Source: Hortaea werneckii (taxonomy: Eukaryota > Ascomycota > Dothideomycetes > Mycosphaerellales > Teratosphaeriaceae). Taken from it: a DNA stretch of 64,000 nucleotides. A program made the position numbers and the translations under genes. The notes under the pieces are model-generated. The model did no database searches and was not told where the DNA came from. It saw nothing but the letters and a program-made list of their open reading frames with translations. Positions 1 to 8,340 of this stretch are shown one piece after another. The DNA is taken from contig JBAOKB010000162.1 of assembly GCA_037044905.1 (NCBI GenBank), positions 124,001 through 188,000 on the forward strand, written 5' to 3'. The stretch's first letter is position 1, and each line of letters opens with the position of its first letter.

Positions 1-54
1 ATTTTTTAAATATAGATAAAGGTATAACTACAAGCTCTCTAAAGCGACAAAAAC

Positions 55-59
55 CCTCT
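55..59. repeat. Target-site duplication, left copy
   Basis: CCTCT directly abuts the left LTR and matches 6859-6863 beyond the right LTR. Five bases is the usual duplication made by Ty3/gypsy integrases. Confidence 0.92.
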
Positions 60-461
60 TGTTGCGACCCTACGAAGTAGTGTCACGGGTTTAGAGCTCT
101 TTGGAACAGATGTGTCAAGACAACTGGGTTGTGGGATAACTGATTGTGACAAGGCTGTTGGGTCTCTACCTAACAGTCGGATTGCAACATGAGTTGAACA
201 CACGAACTCCTAATGAGAAACGTGCCTAGTTATATACATAAGAGATTCGTGTCTTCATGCATCTGATCGCCTGGTCGCTCAGCGATCAGTCGCTCAGTGA
301 TCGCTCGGTCGCTCGTCGACCAGTCGACCACTTGCATATATGCAGTCAGTCGCCTGCCAAGGCAGCGCTCACTTGCATACTGGTCACGTGACCCTTGTCT
401 CCTCTGGCCCCTACTGGCCAATCGCTTCGGGTCTGACCGTCTCGTGACCGTGCTCGTAACA
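60..461 (-). repeat. 3' LTR of the chromovirus
   Basis: A 402-bp terminal repeat whose copy is at 6457-6858. On the minus strand it starts TGTTACGAG and ends CGCAACA. A TATATAA box lies at 230-236. The part before the box, U3, carries repeats of an RRTCGCTC motif (273-280, 288-295, 299-306, 307-314 on the plus strand) and the palindrome TGCATATATGCA. A 63-codon minus-strand ORF at 230-421 also occurs in the other LTR; I regard it as chance. Confidence 0.96.
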
Positions 462-473
462 CCATCCCCCTTT
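462..473 (-). other. Polypurine tract
   Basis: On the minus strand AAAGGGGGATGG directly precedes the 3' LTR. It is mostly purine, with one T, and is placed where plus-strand DNA synthesis of an LTR element is primed. Confidence 0.75.
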
Positions 474-558
474 CAGCCTAGCTTCGTCCCTGAAGCTTAT
501 GATGTCGCTGTCCCCCGCGTTCCTTTTGTAACAGTTTGTAGCAGTCTTTCTTCCTACG

Positions 559-1071
559 ATGTCTCTGCAACCAGAAACTTCTTCTTCCAAGAAAAGACGC
601 TCGCGTCTGGCTGCCGAAATTGAAAGGAACGGTCGTCCTGTCTTCTTCCCGTGTGAACGTTGTTCTACACACAACCATCTTTGCATCATCATGTCGAACT
701 CAACCAACCTTCGGTGTTCCGAATGCGTCCGTCAAGGCAAGAAATGCGTCAACATGTCTTGGGAATCCTTAGACCGAACTCGGGAGGAGTACCAGCGCAA
801 GGTGGATGAGGATGAAGAGTTGTTGGCTACCGTGATGGCTCGGTTAATGCGAAACAAGAAGATTCTTCGTCAAGCTGAAGGTCGGGCGGCTCGGAAAGCC
901 GAATGCCTTGCGTCGGAAATGGATGCAGAGGGCGCGTTTGAGGCTGAAGAGAATTGTCCTGCGGCGGCTGCTACTGTGGGCCTTACTCCCCTGATGATGG
1001 AGACCCTGGGGAATATGGATCAATCCCTTTCCTTCTCCGGTGGTACTGGTGTAGCAACTTCGGGCAATTAA
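559..1071 (+). CDS. Antisense ORF in the retrotransposon with Zn2Cys6-type cysteine pattern
   Basis: A 170-aa ORF on the strand opposite gag-pol, between the 3' LTR and the end of pol. It overlaps pol tail-to-tail (983-1071). Residues about 32-64 contain six cysteines spaced C-x2-C-x6-C-x10-C-x2-C-x6-C, exactly the spacing consensus of fungal Zn(II)2Cys6 binuclear clusters. A charged region predicted to be coiled coil follows (about 70-130). The N-terminus is basic (SSSKKRRSR). This is the layout of a small DNA-binding protein, but the classical basic residues inside the cluster are sparse and no activation domain is visible. It begins about 100 bp inside the left LTR, which could supply an antisense promoter. 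Alternatives: a regulatory or RNA-binding accessory protein, or a fortuitous ORF. The cysteine order makes chance less likely. Confidence 0.6.
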   Translation: MSLQPETSSSKKRRSRLAAEIERNGRPVFFPCERCSTHNHLCIIMSNSTNLRCSECVRQGKKCVNMSWESLDRTREEYQRKVDEDEELLATVMARLMRNKKILRQAEGRAARKAECLASEMDAEGAFEAEENCPAAAATVGLTPLMMETLGNMDQSLSFSGGTGVATSGN

Positions 1072-4000
1072 GATTGGTAAGTGGTTCCCATGTATTTTCG
1101 TCGCTGGGGTATCCTTTCCACTTGATGAGGTATCGCTGACTATTCCTGTCGTAGTCTACGATCTTTTCGACTTCATACTCGTCGTCTTCTTGCTCCTGGT
1201 AGTGGAACGTGGTTTGCAGCGTGGCGCTGGGGTGTGCGGGTTCCAACAAGGATATGTGGAACACTGGATGGATCTTTGCGTCCGGTGGAAGCTCGAGTCG
1301 GTAGCTGACTGTGCCCTTCTGTTCGGCAATCAAAAATGGTCCGACTTTGACGTGATCCAGTTTCTTCGTTCTTCGCTTTGTTTTCAGGTTCTTCGTCAGA
1401 AGATATACCTTATCCCCCTTCTTAAGTTGAGGTGCCGTTTTTGATTCTTTGAATCTCTGTTTCTGGATTCGCTGTTGCGAATGTCGGATTGCATCTCGGG
1501 CTGTGGTGTGTGCCTTCTGCAATTCCTCTGCCATTATTATGGCTTTGTCGGCTTTTATTGATGTTCTCGGTTCCATGAACATGTTGGGTGCTTTTCCATA
1601 ATTAAGGAAAAATGGCGATTCTCTCGTTGTCTCTGATGCGTTATTGTTTAACGCCAGTTGCGCCATTGGTAACAATGAAACCCAATTGTTTTGTGCGTAA
1701 TTGACGTAGTGCCGTAAATATGCTTCGAGTGACTGATTTGTCCTTTCAGTCTGACCATCTGTCTCTGGGTGGAATGCTGTCGATAACTTGTGCTTGATTC
1801 CAATTTGTCCCATAAGAGATTTCCAGAAATTCGATGTGAACAGCTTATCTCTGTCTGTGATGAAGCTTTCTGGAATTCCATGATGTCTGATTAGCCTGTC
1901 CAGTACGAGGTATGCGAGTTCCATAGCTGCCATTGATTCCTTGCACGGTATGAAATGTGCATACTTGGTCAAGGTGTCTACCATGACAAGTATTGAATCG
2001 TAGACGACTCCTGTTGCGGGGTCCTTGGATGCCGGTAACTTCGTGATGAAGTCCATTGTGACTTCTCTCCATGGTGTATCCGAGGGTTCTCGGAACTGGA
2101 GATTGCCATATTTCGCATGTCGTGATGCCTTATTCTTCTGGCAACTGTCGCACTGTTTGATGTAGTCGGCAACCTTCTTCCGCATCTGTGGGAAGGTAAA
2201 GTTTCGTCTAATCAAATCTGTTGTTCTGGCTATTCCTGGGTGTCCTGTTGTTTGGCTATCATGGTGGTCTTTGATGCATTCGTGTTCCTTTGCTGGTGGA
2301 ACCTGGTACTTCCCATGTTCGATGGGGAACTCTTCTTGTTCATCTCGTAGAACTCGGAGTATGTTGTTAAACTCTTGTGTATCTGTGGTAAGGCTTCCGT
2401 CCTTGTTGACTTTGAGCAATGTTTTCTTGTTCTGCTCCTTGCCTTCCATGTAGTCGCTTCTTCTGCTTAGCGCATCTGCGCGCCCATTGTCTTTTCCTGG
2501 TGTATACTGGATATCGAACTTGTATTGTCCGAGTAGCTCTGACCATCTACACTGTCGACGCGATAGATCCTTGGTGGTTGTGAAGTATTGAAGGTTCTTG
2601 TGGTCGGTGTATATCGTCAGTCCTGTGGCTCCTTCGCAGTAAACTCTCCAGTGTCGCAATGCTGCAACAATCGCTAACAGTTCTTTGTCGTAAATCTCGT
2701 AGTTCTGTTCCGCTGGCGTCATTTTCCTTGAGTAATACGCCACTGGGTGTCTTTTGCCATCATGTTCTTGAGTGATGCAAGCACCTATTGCTAAGTCGGA
2801 TGCGTCGGTTTCGACTTGTACTGGTTTCTTCGTATCGAATAGCATGAGTGTTGGTGACTGTATACATGCTTTCTTGAGTTGTTGGAATGCTTTCTGTTGT
2901 TTCTCCGTCCATACGAACTTGGTGTCCTTCTTCGTAAGACTCGTGAGTGGGATTGCAAGTTTGGAGTATCCTTCAACAAACTTTCTGTTGTAGTTCGCGA
3001 GTCCCAGAAAGGCTTGGATTTCTGTGACGTTCTTCGGTGTTGGCCATTCCTTGATGGATTGTACTTTCTTTGGGTCCATCTTGATTCCAGTAGTATTGAT
3101 GATGAATCCTAGGAATTCGATTTCCTTCTTGTAGAATTCACATTTCTCGGGTGCGGTCTTGAAGTCCACTGTGCTAAGTCGTTCTAGCACTGCTTGTACG
3201 TCTTTGGTGTGTTGTTCTCGGCTTCCGCGGGTGAAGATTAAGATGTCATCGACATAGGCTATCGTTGTAATGTCGAGTAGGTCTCGTAACACATCGTTGA
3301 CGAGTTGCTGACACGTCGCTGGGGCGTTCGTAAGTCCCATTGGCATGACTCGAAATTGATAGAGTCCATAGCGCGTCCTGAAGGCTGTTTTCCATTCTTC
3401 TCCCTTAGCCATTCGTACGGCGTAGAATGCGTCTCGTAGATCAATCTTGGAATACCAGTTTGCTCCGGTAAGTCGATTTTGCATTTCTTCGATGTTAGGT
3501 AGTGGATATCGGTTCTTGACCGTGACTTCATTGAGTCGTCGATAGTCGATTACCATTCGCAGTTTTCCTCCTTTCTTTGGAACGAACATTGCTGGTGAAG
3601 CGGCTGGCGATTGAGATTTCTCTATCCATCCCTTGTCGCTCTTTTCTTTCAGCCATCGTCGTTGCTCTTCGAGCTCTTTTTCGGATAACCTGTATAGTGG
3701 CCCCCATGGTGGATCTTTGCCGGGCTGAAGTTGTATTCGGTGATCCCATGGTTGATGTCTAGGTAAGGCGGCTAATCCTTCCTCTTCCTGGAAGAGCGGT
3801 TTCCATTTCTTAAACTCTTCAGGGATCTCTGGAGGTGCGTTAGTTCTCCTTTTATCTCTCACCTCGTGACCTGGCTGGGCTGGCTCAGTGTCTGTGGAGA
3901 CCATCTCCTTGCCGTTTTTGTCGGAGTATGTTATCGGTTGACGTTCTAATTCGCAGAACTGTCTTTCCTCATCTACCATCGCACGCTGTCGATGTATAGG

Positions 4001-4492
4001 GTGGATGTCGGTAGCGCAACCGCATCGCTCAAACTTGAGTACTCTTTTCCTCCAATCTATCAGAGGGTTGTGCTTTTCCAACCAAGGTGTCCCCATCACG
4101 ACATCGTGACTGGCCATGTCAACGATATCCAGGCTGACAGTCTCGTGGTGCTGTTGGATAGCTAGGACTAGCGGCATTGTTTCGCTGTCCACTTCGGATA
4201 GGGATGATCCATCTGCGACCATCAACTCGTATCCGCCGTCTTTCTTTCGTCGGGTGGCGATCCCGTTTCGCTGGACAAAGCTGGTCGATATAAAGTTTCC
4301 GCTGGCTCCGGAATCGATCATAGCTTGTGTCGTATGTCCATTGACAATGCATTTGGTACGGAATACCGGTGCTGCTGATGCTGTGGGAGCTTCGATAATG
4401 TTTACTTCCTGGCGACTGCTCCTGTCGGCAGGGATCCTTCGTTTTTTGAATAGTATCCTGGCGAGTTGGCGTCTTCGAGACAGACTTCCCAT
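983..4492 (-). CDS. Chromovirus Pol polyprotein (PR-RT-RH-IN-chromodomain)
   Basis: A 1169-codon open frame; translation probably enters by -1 frameshift at 4441-4447 rather than at the ATG. Aspartic protease: DSGAS at residue 60. Reverse transcriptase: about 290-470 with YVDD at 413-416. RNase H: about 560-680 with ETDAS at 561 and YTDHKN at 628. Integrase zinc finger: H744, H751, C781, C784. Catalytic triad D814, D880, E916, with 35 residues between the last two (DD35E). A GPF motif (1051-1053) is followed by a chromodomain at about 1105-1145 (EYEVEKIVDYD, IKWKGYP, TWEP). The chromodomain is the hallmark of chromoviruses and in this family can direct integration to heterochromatin. All key residues are present and there are no internal stops. 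Confidence 0.96.
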   Translation of the reverse strand: MGSLSRRRQLARILFKKRRIPADRSSRQEVNIIEAPTASAAPVFRTKCIVNGHTTQAMIDSGASGNFISTSFVQRNGIATRRKKDGGYELMVADGSSLSEVDSETMPLVLAIQQHHETVSLDIVDMASHDVVMGTPWLEKHNPLIDWRKRVLKFERCGCATDIHPIHRQRAMVDEERQFCELERQPITYSDKNGKEMVSTDTEPAQPGHEVRDKRRTNAPPEIPEEFKKWKPLFQEEEGLAALPRHQPWDHRIQLQPGKDPPWGPLYRLSEKELEEQRRWLKEKSDKGWIEKSQSPAASPAMFVPKKGGKLRMVIDYRRLNEVTVKNRYPLPNIEEMQNRLTGANWYSKIDLRDAFYAVRMAKGEEWKTAFRTRYGLYQFRVMPMGLTNAPATCQQLVNDVLRDLLDITTIAYVDDILIFTRGSREQHTKDVQAVLERLSTVDFKTAPEKCEFYKKEIEFLGFIINTTGIKMDPKKVQSIKEWPTPKNVTEIQAFLGLANYNRKFVEGYSKLAIPLTSLTKKDTKFVWTEKQQKAFQQLKKACIQSPTLMLFDTKKPVQVETDASDLAIGACITQEHDGKRHPVAYYSRKMTPAEQNYEIYDKELLAIVAALRHWRVYCEGATGLTIYTDHKNLQYFTTTKDLSRRQCRWSELLGQYKFDIQYTPGKDNGRADALSRRSDYMEGKEQNKKTLLKVNKDGSLTTDTQEFNNILRVLRDEQEEFPIEHGKYQVPPAKEHECIKDHHDSQTTGHPGIARTTDLIRRNFTFPQMRKKVADYIKQCDSCQKNKASRHAKYGNLQFREPSDTPWREVTMDFITKLPASKDPATGVVYDSILVMVDTLTKYAHFIPCKESMAAMELAYLVLDRLIRHHGIPESFITDRDKLFTSNFWKSLMGQIGIKHKLSTAFHPETDGQTERTNQSLEAYLRHYVNYAQNNWVSLLPMAQLALNNNASETTRESPFFLNYGKAPNMFMEPRTSIKADKAIIMAEELQKAHTTARDAIRHSQQRIQKQRFKESKTAPQLKKGDKVYLLTKNLKTKRRTKKLDHVKVGPFLIAEQKGTVSYRLELPPDAKIHPVFHISLLEPAHPSATLQTTFHYQEQEDDEYEVEKIVDYDRNSQRYLIKWKGYPSDENTWEPLTNLNCPKLLHQYHRRRKGIDPYSPGSPSSGE

Positions 4493-6417
4493 TCAAGGGG
4501 TCCGTGTCGTGGGCCTAGGATAACCTTTCCTTGTGTCATTGATACCTTGATTTGTCCTTTGACAGTGGCTTTGACGTGCCCTAGTATCATGTTTCTCCAT
4601 ATTGGTAGTTGCACTGGTGGTCCCATGGGCTTCAGTTCCCATTGTTTTGTGGACTCAGTCAATTTGTGCCGCATTGCCTCCAACGATATGAGGTCTTCTT
4701 GATAGGCTTCCTGGATTCGGTGTAATTCATGTAGTCGTGCCTTAACGATCTGGATTCGTTCTCTAACACTTCTGGGAATATGGATTCCATCGGGTGTGCC
4801 ATAACTTCCATCGGATTGGAATGTACTTCCAATTGGTGGTCGTTCTTGCACGTGTGCTGCGGCGTCGTAGTCGACGTTGACAAGTCGGTAATTCCAGAAC
4901 ATTGCTCTAATTCGGTTGAGCATGTTGTCGAATTCGATTGGGTGCAGTCGTCGTTTCCCTTGGATCTGTGGGAATACGGTTTCAAATTGGTTCGCGATGA
5001 AGAGGATCATTCTCCGAGCTGGTCCTGCTCCTGAGACTTCGAAATGATATAGTTCGAGGTCGTCGGGTTCATCGTCGTCGGTATATTCTTCTTCAGATGA
5101 ATCGTTATCCGTCGTGGCGACTGTTTGGGCGATCATTTGTAGTTGTTCCAGGTTTGGTCCCGTTAGTTCTGGTTCGGTATCGTTGTTTGGTGGAGATTCT
5201 TCTTCTCCCAGCAGTTCTTCTTCCTGCTCGGGGGGTGTATTTTCTTGCAGAGTTGCGTCCTCCCAATTGAATGGTGGTGGAGACCTTCCTCTCCGGGAAT
5301 TTCCTAAGTCTCTCATCTGCTGTAGCGGCTGGCCTCGTACCATCGCGTTAAATTCCATCCTAGCCTTACGTGGCTTCTTGGGATAGTGACCACTTGCTAG
5401 CTTGTCTGAGTCATGGGTTTTACAGTAGTCGTCGTAACAACCCGTCCAATGCATAGCCTTATGGTCTGGTTCCGTCTTCGGTTCCTTAACGAGTTTTGAT
5501 ACATCGTAGGCGCCTCGTCCATCGTTTGCTTCGTTGATGGGTTCCTTCACTAGCATCATGTTGAGCTGCTCCTGCGGTCGCACCTTTCGTCCGCGGCAGT
5601 CTCGTGCGTAATGCCCTATCTTGTGGCAGTTGTAGCACTCCGGTCCTTCTCGTTTCTTTCCTCTGTTGTTGTTCCCTTGGAACTTCCCTTTTCCCTTGGC
5701 TCCTCGCATGCCTTTTCCTTTTGGCTTGCGCTGGATAATATCCAATTCCATGGCGTCCGGATCGCGACGAGACCCTCCAGTCCAGCTGGTAGAGTTGTAG
5801 CCAGATCGTCCGCGATACTGTCCATTATGGCGTTTTTCCATCTTCCTCTCGTAGAGCCTATCGTCAATTTCGATAGCATCCTGAATCATCAGTTCGAGAG
5901 TGTCGTGAGATGCACCTGAGCGCATGAGTTCATCCTTGACGTCGTCCTTGAGTCCAGTGTAATACATAGTGAGTAAGGCTTGGTCATCCCACCCAGTTTT
6001 GCCTGAATACTCCCTGAACTTGGCGGTGTATTGCGAAGTAGACGTCTTCTGTTTCAAGTGTTGGATAACTCGGATGGCGACTTGTTTTTCGTTACTCAAC
6101 CCATAAATATTTCGAATGGCTTTGACATAATTGTCCCAGCTGTTGAAGATTCCTTCGGTGTCGATGTTCTGGTGCAAGACTTCGTGCAACCTAGGTCGAA
6201 TCCATTGTTGGACTTGTCCCCTAAGGTAAGAGGATGCAAGTAAGGTCTTCTTGGGATCCTGGGTGATGTTTTCGAAACGAAAGTAAAGTGCCATTTGGTT
6301 GAGCCAATCGTCGAGCTTCGATCGATCGCCATAGTAATAGTCCGGTCTGGCGACTTTGATATTGTTGTCGTGGGTACGCTGCTGAACGCTGGTGTCTCGG
6401 TTCTCGGATGGAGCCAT
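4402..6417 (-). CDS. Chromovirus Gag polyprotein
   Basis: A 671-aa Gag, the structural protein that packages element RNA. Residues about 20-200 form the retrotransposon capsid region. A basic, Gly-rich linker (about 196-258) leads to a CCHC zinc knuckle with C261, C264, H269 and C274 (CYNCHKIGHYARDC). Unusually, about 395 residues follow the knuckle: a short Cys/His cluster (GCYDDYCKTH), an acidic stretch, then a region predicted helical. The ATG is the first in frame after the LTR and candidate primer site. The 3' end overlaps the pol frame by 91 nt and contains the A AAA AAC slippery site (4441-4447) six codons after the tyrosine pair near the end. No stop or RIP damage is visible. Confidence 0.93.
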   Translation of the reverse strand: MAPSENRDTSVQQRTHDNNIKVARPDYYYGDRSKLDDWLNQMALYFRFENITQDPKKTLLASSYLRGQVQQWIRPRLHEVLHQNIDTEGIFNSWDNYVKAIRNIYGLSNEKQVAIRVIQHLKQKTSTSQYTAKFREYSGKTGWDDQALLTMYYTGLKDDVKDELMRSGASHDTLELMIQDAIEIDDRLYERKMEKRHNGQYRGRSGYNSTSWTGGSRRDPDAMELDIIQRKPKGKGMRGAKGKGKFQGNNNRGKKREGPECYNCHKIGHYARDCRGRKVRPQEQLNMMLVKEPINEANDGRGAYDVSKLVKEPKTEPDHKAMHWTGCYDDYCKTHDSDKLASGHYPKKPRKARMEFNAMVRGQPLQQMRDLGNSRRGRSPPPFNWEDATLQENTPPEQEEELLGEEESPPNNDTEPELTGPNLEQLQMIAQTVATTDNDSSEEEYTDDDEPDDLELYHFEVSGAGPARRMILFIANQFETVFPQIQGKRRLHPIEFDNMLNRIRAMFWNYRLVNVDYDAAAHVQERPPIGSTFQSDGSYGTPDGIHIPRSVRERIQIVKARLHELHRIQEAYQEDLISLEAMRHKLTESTKQWELKPMGPPVQLPIWRNMILGHVKATVKGQIKVSMTQGKVILGPRHGPLEWEVCLEDANSPGYYSKNEGSLPTGAVARK
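4441..4447 (-). promoter_or_regulatory. Programmed -1 frameshift site A AAA AAC
   Basis: The minus-strand heptamer AAAAAAC lies in the Gag frame as xxA AAA AAC, the canonical X XXY YYZ spacing. The pol frame is -1 relative to gag (start offset 1925 nt, remainder 2). Eight bases downstream CCTG-CCGA-CAGG can form a short GC-rich hairpin. Slippage here would make Gag-Pol. Confidence 0.8.
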
Positions 6418-6444
6418 TGTTGTCTGAGGTACAAAGTTCCTTGA

Positions 6445-6456
6445 GGGTGTTCAAAG
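6445..6456 (-). other. Candidate primer-binding site (self-priming type)
   Basis: The bases directly after the 5' LTR (minus strand CTTTGAACACCC) do not begin with TGG, which a tRNA-CCA primer would need. They contain TTGAACAC (6447-6454), the exact complement of GTGTTCAA at 6591-6598, close to the expected RNA start. Tf1/sushi-group chromoviruses prime from the 5' end of their own RNA, and this arrangement fits that. Inference only. Confidence 0.5.
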
Positions 6457-6858
6457 TGTTGCGACCCTACGAAGTAGTGTCACGGGTTTAGAGCTCTTTG
6501 GAACAGATGTGTCAAGACAACTGGGTTGTGGGATAACTGATTGTGACAAGGCTGTTGGGTCTCTACCTAACAGTCGGATTGCAACATGAGTTGAACACAC
6601 GAACTCCTAATGAGAAACGTGCCTAGTTATATACATAAGAGATTCGTGTCTTCATGCATCTGATCGCCTGGTCGCTCAGCGATCAGTCGCTCAGTGATCG
6701 CTCGGTCGCTCGTCGACCAGTCGACCACTTGCATATATGCAGTCAGTCGCCTGCCAAGGCAGCGCTCACTTGCATACTGGTCACGTGACCCTTGTCTCCT
6801 CTGGCCCCTACTGGCCAATCGCTTCGGGTCTGACCGTCTCGTGACCGTGCTCGTAACA
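6457..6858 (-). repeat. 5' LTR of the chromovirus (promoter LTR)
   Basis: Same 402-bp sequence as 60-461. As the upstream LTR for the minus-strand transcript it holds the promoter: TATATAA at 6627-6633, so transcription should start roughly 30-35 nt further, near 6600. The U3 repeat cluster lies at about 6670-6711. No difference from the 3' LTR was found when the two were read side by side. Confidence 0.96.
6627..6633 (-). promoter_or_regulatory. TATA box of the chromovirus promoter
   Basis: TATATAA on the minus strand within the 5' LTR. It lies about 35 nt upstream of a GTGTTCAA sequence (6591-6598) that is complementary to the candidate primer site just past the LTR. Position and direction agree with the Gag-Pol transcript. 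Confidence 0.6.
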
Positions 6859-6863
6859 CCTCT
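6859..6863. repeat. Target-site duplication, right copy
   Basis: CCTCT directly abuts the right LTR and matches 55-59. Removing the element and one copy restores a continuous AT-rich target. Confidence 0.92.
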
Positions 6864-8340
6864 TTAAAACTACTAATCCTCTATACTACCTTAAAACCCT
6901 TACCCTCCTATTAAAATACTAAGATCTATGCCTAGATTATTAAAATCGACTTAAGGTTTATACTAATAAGGGCCTCTTACTACTAGTTAGCTATTCTATC
7001 GACTAACTAGCTAGATAATTATCGCCTCTACTCGCTTAAAATAAGTTATTAGCTTAGTTTTAATACTATAAATCTTATTAGTAACTACCTTTTTAGCTTA
7101 GTCCTACACCTTTAACTAGTTAGTAAAGGCGTTGCTAGCGAGTTCTATTATAGTCGAAGTAGAGTCCTTTTTATTAATAAAGCGCTAGGTCCTTACTTAA
7201 CTACTATAGCTACTAGACCTACTAGTAGAGCGTACTATTAAATTGCTATAATTTCGACTACTATTTACTATAGGTATTAAAGGTAGCCGTATAACTACCT
7301 CTACTACCTCTACTACCTCTAAACCTTTAGTATTTATATCCTCTAGGCTATCTTTATAGTTCGATATACTACTAAGCTCTTTAGGCTCTAGATATCTATT
7401 ACTATAGTACTCTCTACTAGTAACCCTTACTCGCTTTTAGCTCTACTAGTTTATTATATTATTATAAGAGGTAGTAGTTACTACTCGAGCTTAGTTCCTT
7501 TATTTAAAGTTTACCCTCTGCCTTAACTACTATACCTTATACTATACTCTAAACTCGGCCTACTCTCTTTAAGTAATAGTTACCTTATCTTTATTTTTGT
7601 AGCTAGTTTCGGAAGCGCCCTTACCCTTTAACTACTTATTAAACTCTTTATCTAGTCTTAGTAGCGCTCGACTAAGGCTAGTATAGTAAGGTATACCTAT
7701 TTAGTTATAGCGTACTAAAACCTTATTCTAATATTTACTCTACTACTACTTATCTTTTAGTTTAGGTAGTAGCTATATATATAAAGCTATAAGGTACTAT
7801 TCGCGTATAAGGCTGCGTAACGAAACTATACTCTCGTCGTACCTCCTTTTATAGCCTACTATAAAGGCTAGCTTACTACTTAGCTACTTAGTCGATAGCG
7901 CGATAAAGGACTAGCTTTGCGCCTATTATAAGGGTAGAGGTAGTAGAGGTATAGTTACTAAATCGAAGCTTAATACTAGTAATAGCGCTATCTACGGCGA
8001 TAGTAATAGAGGCTAGTTAAGAGGAGTACCTTTAGCGCTCTACTCGCTTAGCGCTACGCTTTATAACCCTATATAAATAGAGCGCTAAAAGCTATAACTA
8101 CTACTACTAGGTACGTACTAATTTAGTATAAAGTTTATAGTAGTCGGCCTTATAGCTATAGAGCGCTACTATAACTAAAGGCGCTCTACGCGATACTATA
8201 AAGCGACGTTAAACAATACTCTACTAGCGCTAACTACTAAAACTAATAAGGTAGTAGATACTATTATAGTAGATATAACAGCTGCTGTAGTAGATACAAT
8301 AGCAGCGCTTTAACAAAAGCTTAAGCTACTGCCGAACAAG
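6864..8340. repeat. AT-rich, RIP-like relic tract
   Basis: About 1.5 kb dominated by TA, CTA and TAG words. CpA and TpG are almost absent while CpG remains, the signature left by RIP (CpA to TpA) in ascomycetes. No ORF of useful length survives. Bases 1-54 on the other side of the retrotransposon are similar, so the element inserted into this relic. The original repeat cannot be identified by eye. Normal composition returns near 8340, about 140 bp before TAP42. Confidence 0.8.

Larger units (their letters stand above)
60..6858 (-). mobile_element. Complete Ty3/gypsy chromovirus (LTR retrotransposon)
   Basis: A 6.8-kb element bounded by two 402-bp LTRs (60-461 and 6457-6858) that look identical by eye. 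Both begin TG and end CA. The flanking 5-mer CCTCT occurs at 55-59 and 6859-6863, which is a 5-bp target-site duplication. Gag (4402-6417) and Pol (983-4492) are both open on the minus strand, so 6457-6858 is the 5' LTR and 60-461 the 3' LTR. The order protease-RT-RNase H-integrase-chromodomain assigns it to the chromoviruses. Identical LTRs and undamaged ORFs indicate a recent, possibly active insertion. It lies in an AT-rich, RIP-like tract but carries no RIP damage itself. An extra ORF (559-1071) runs antisense near the 3' LTR. Confidence 0.97.

Noticed and set aside
230..421. 63-aa minus-strand ORF in each LTR (also 6627-6818)
   Set aside because: Identical because the LTRs are identical; it overlaps U3 regulatory repeats and has no domain features.
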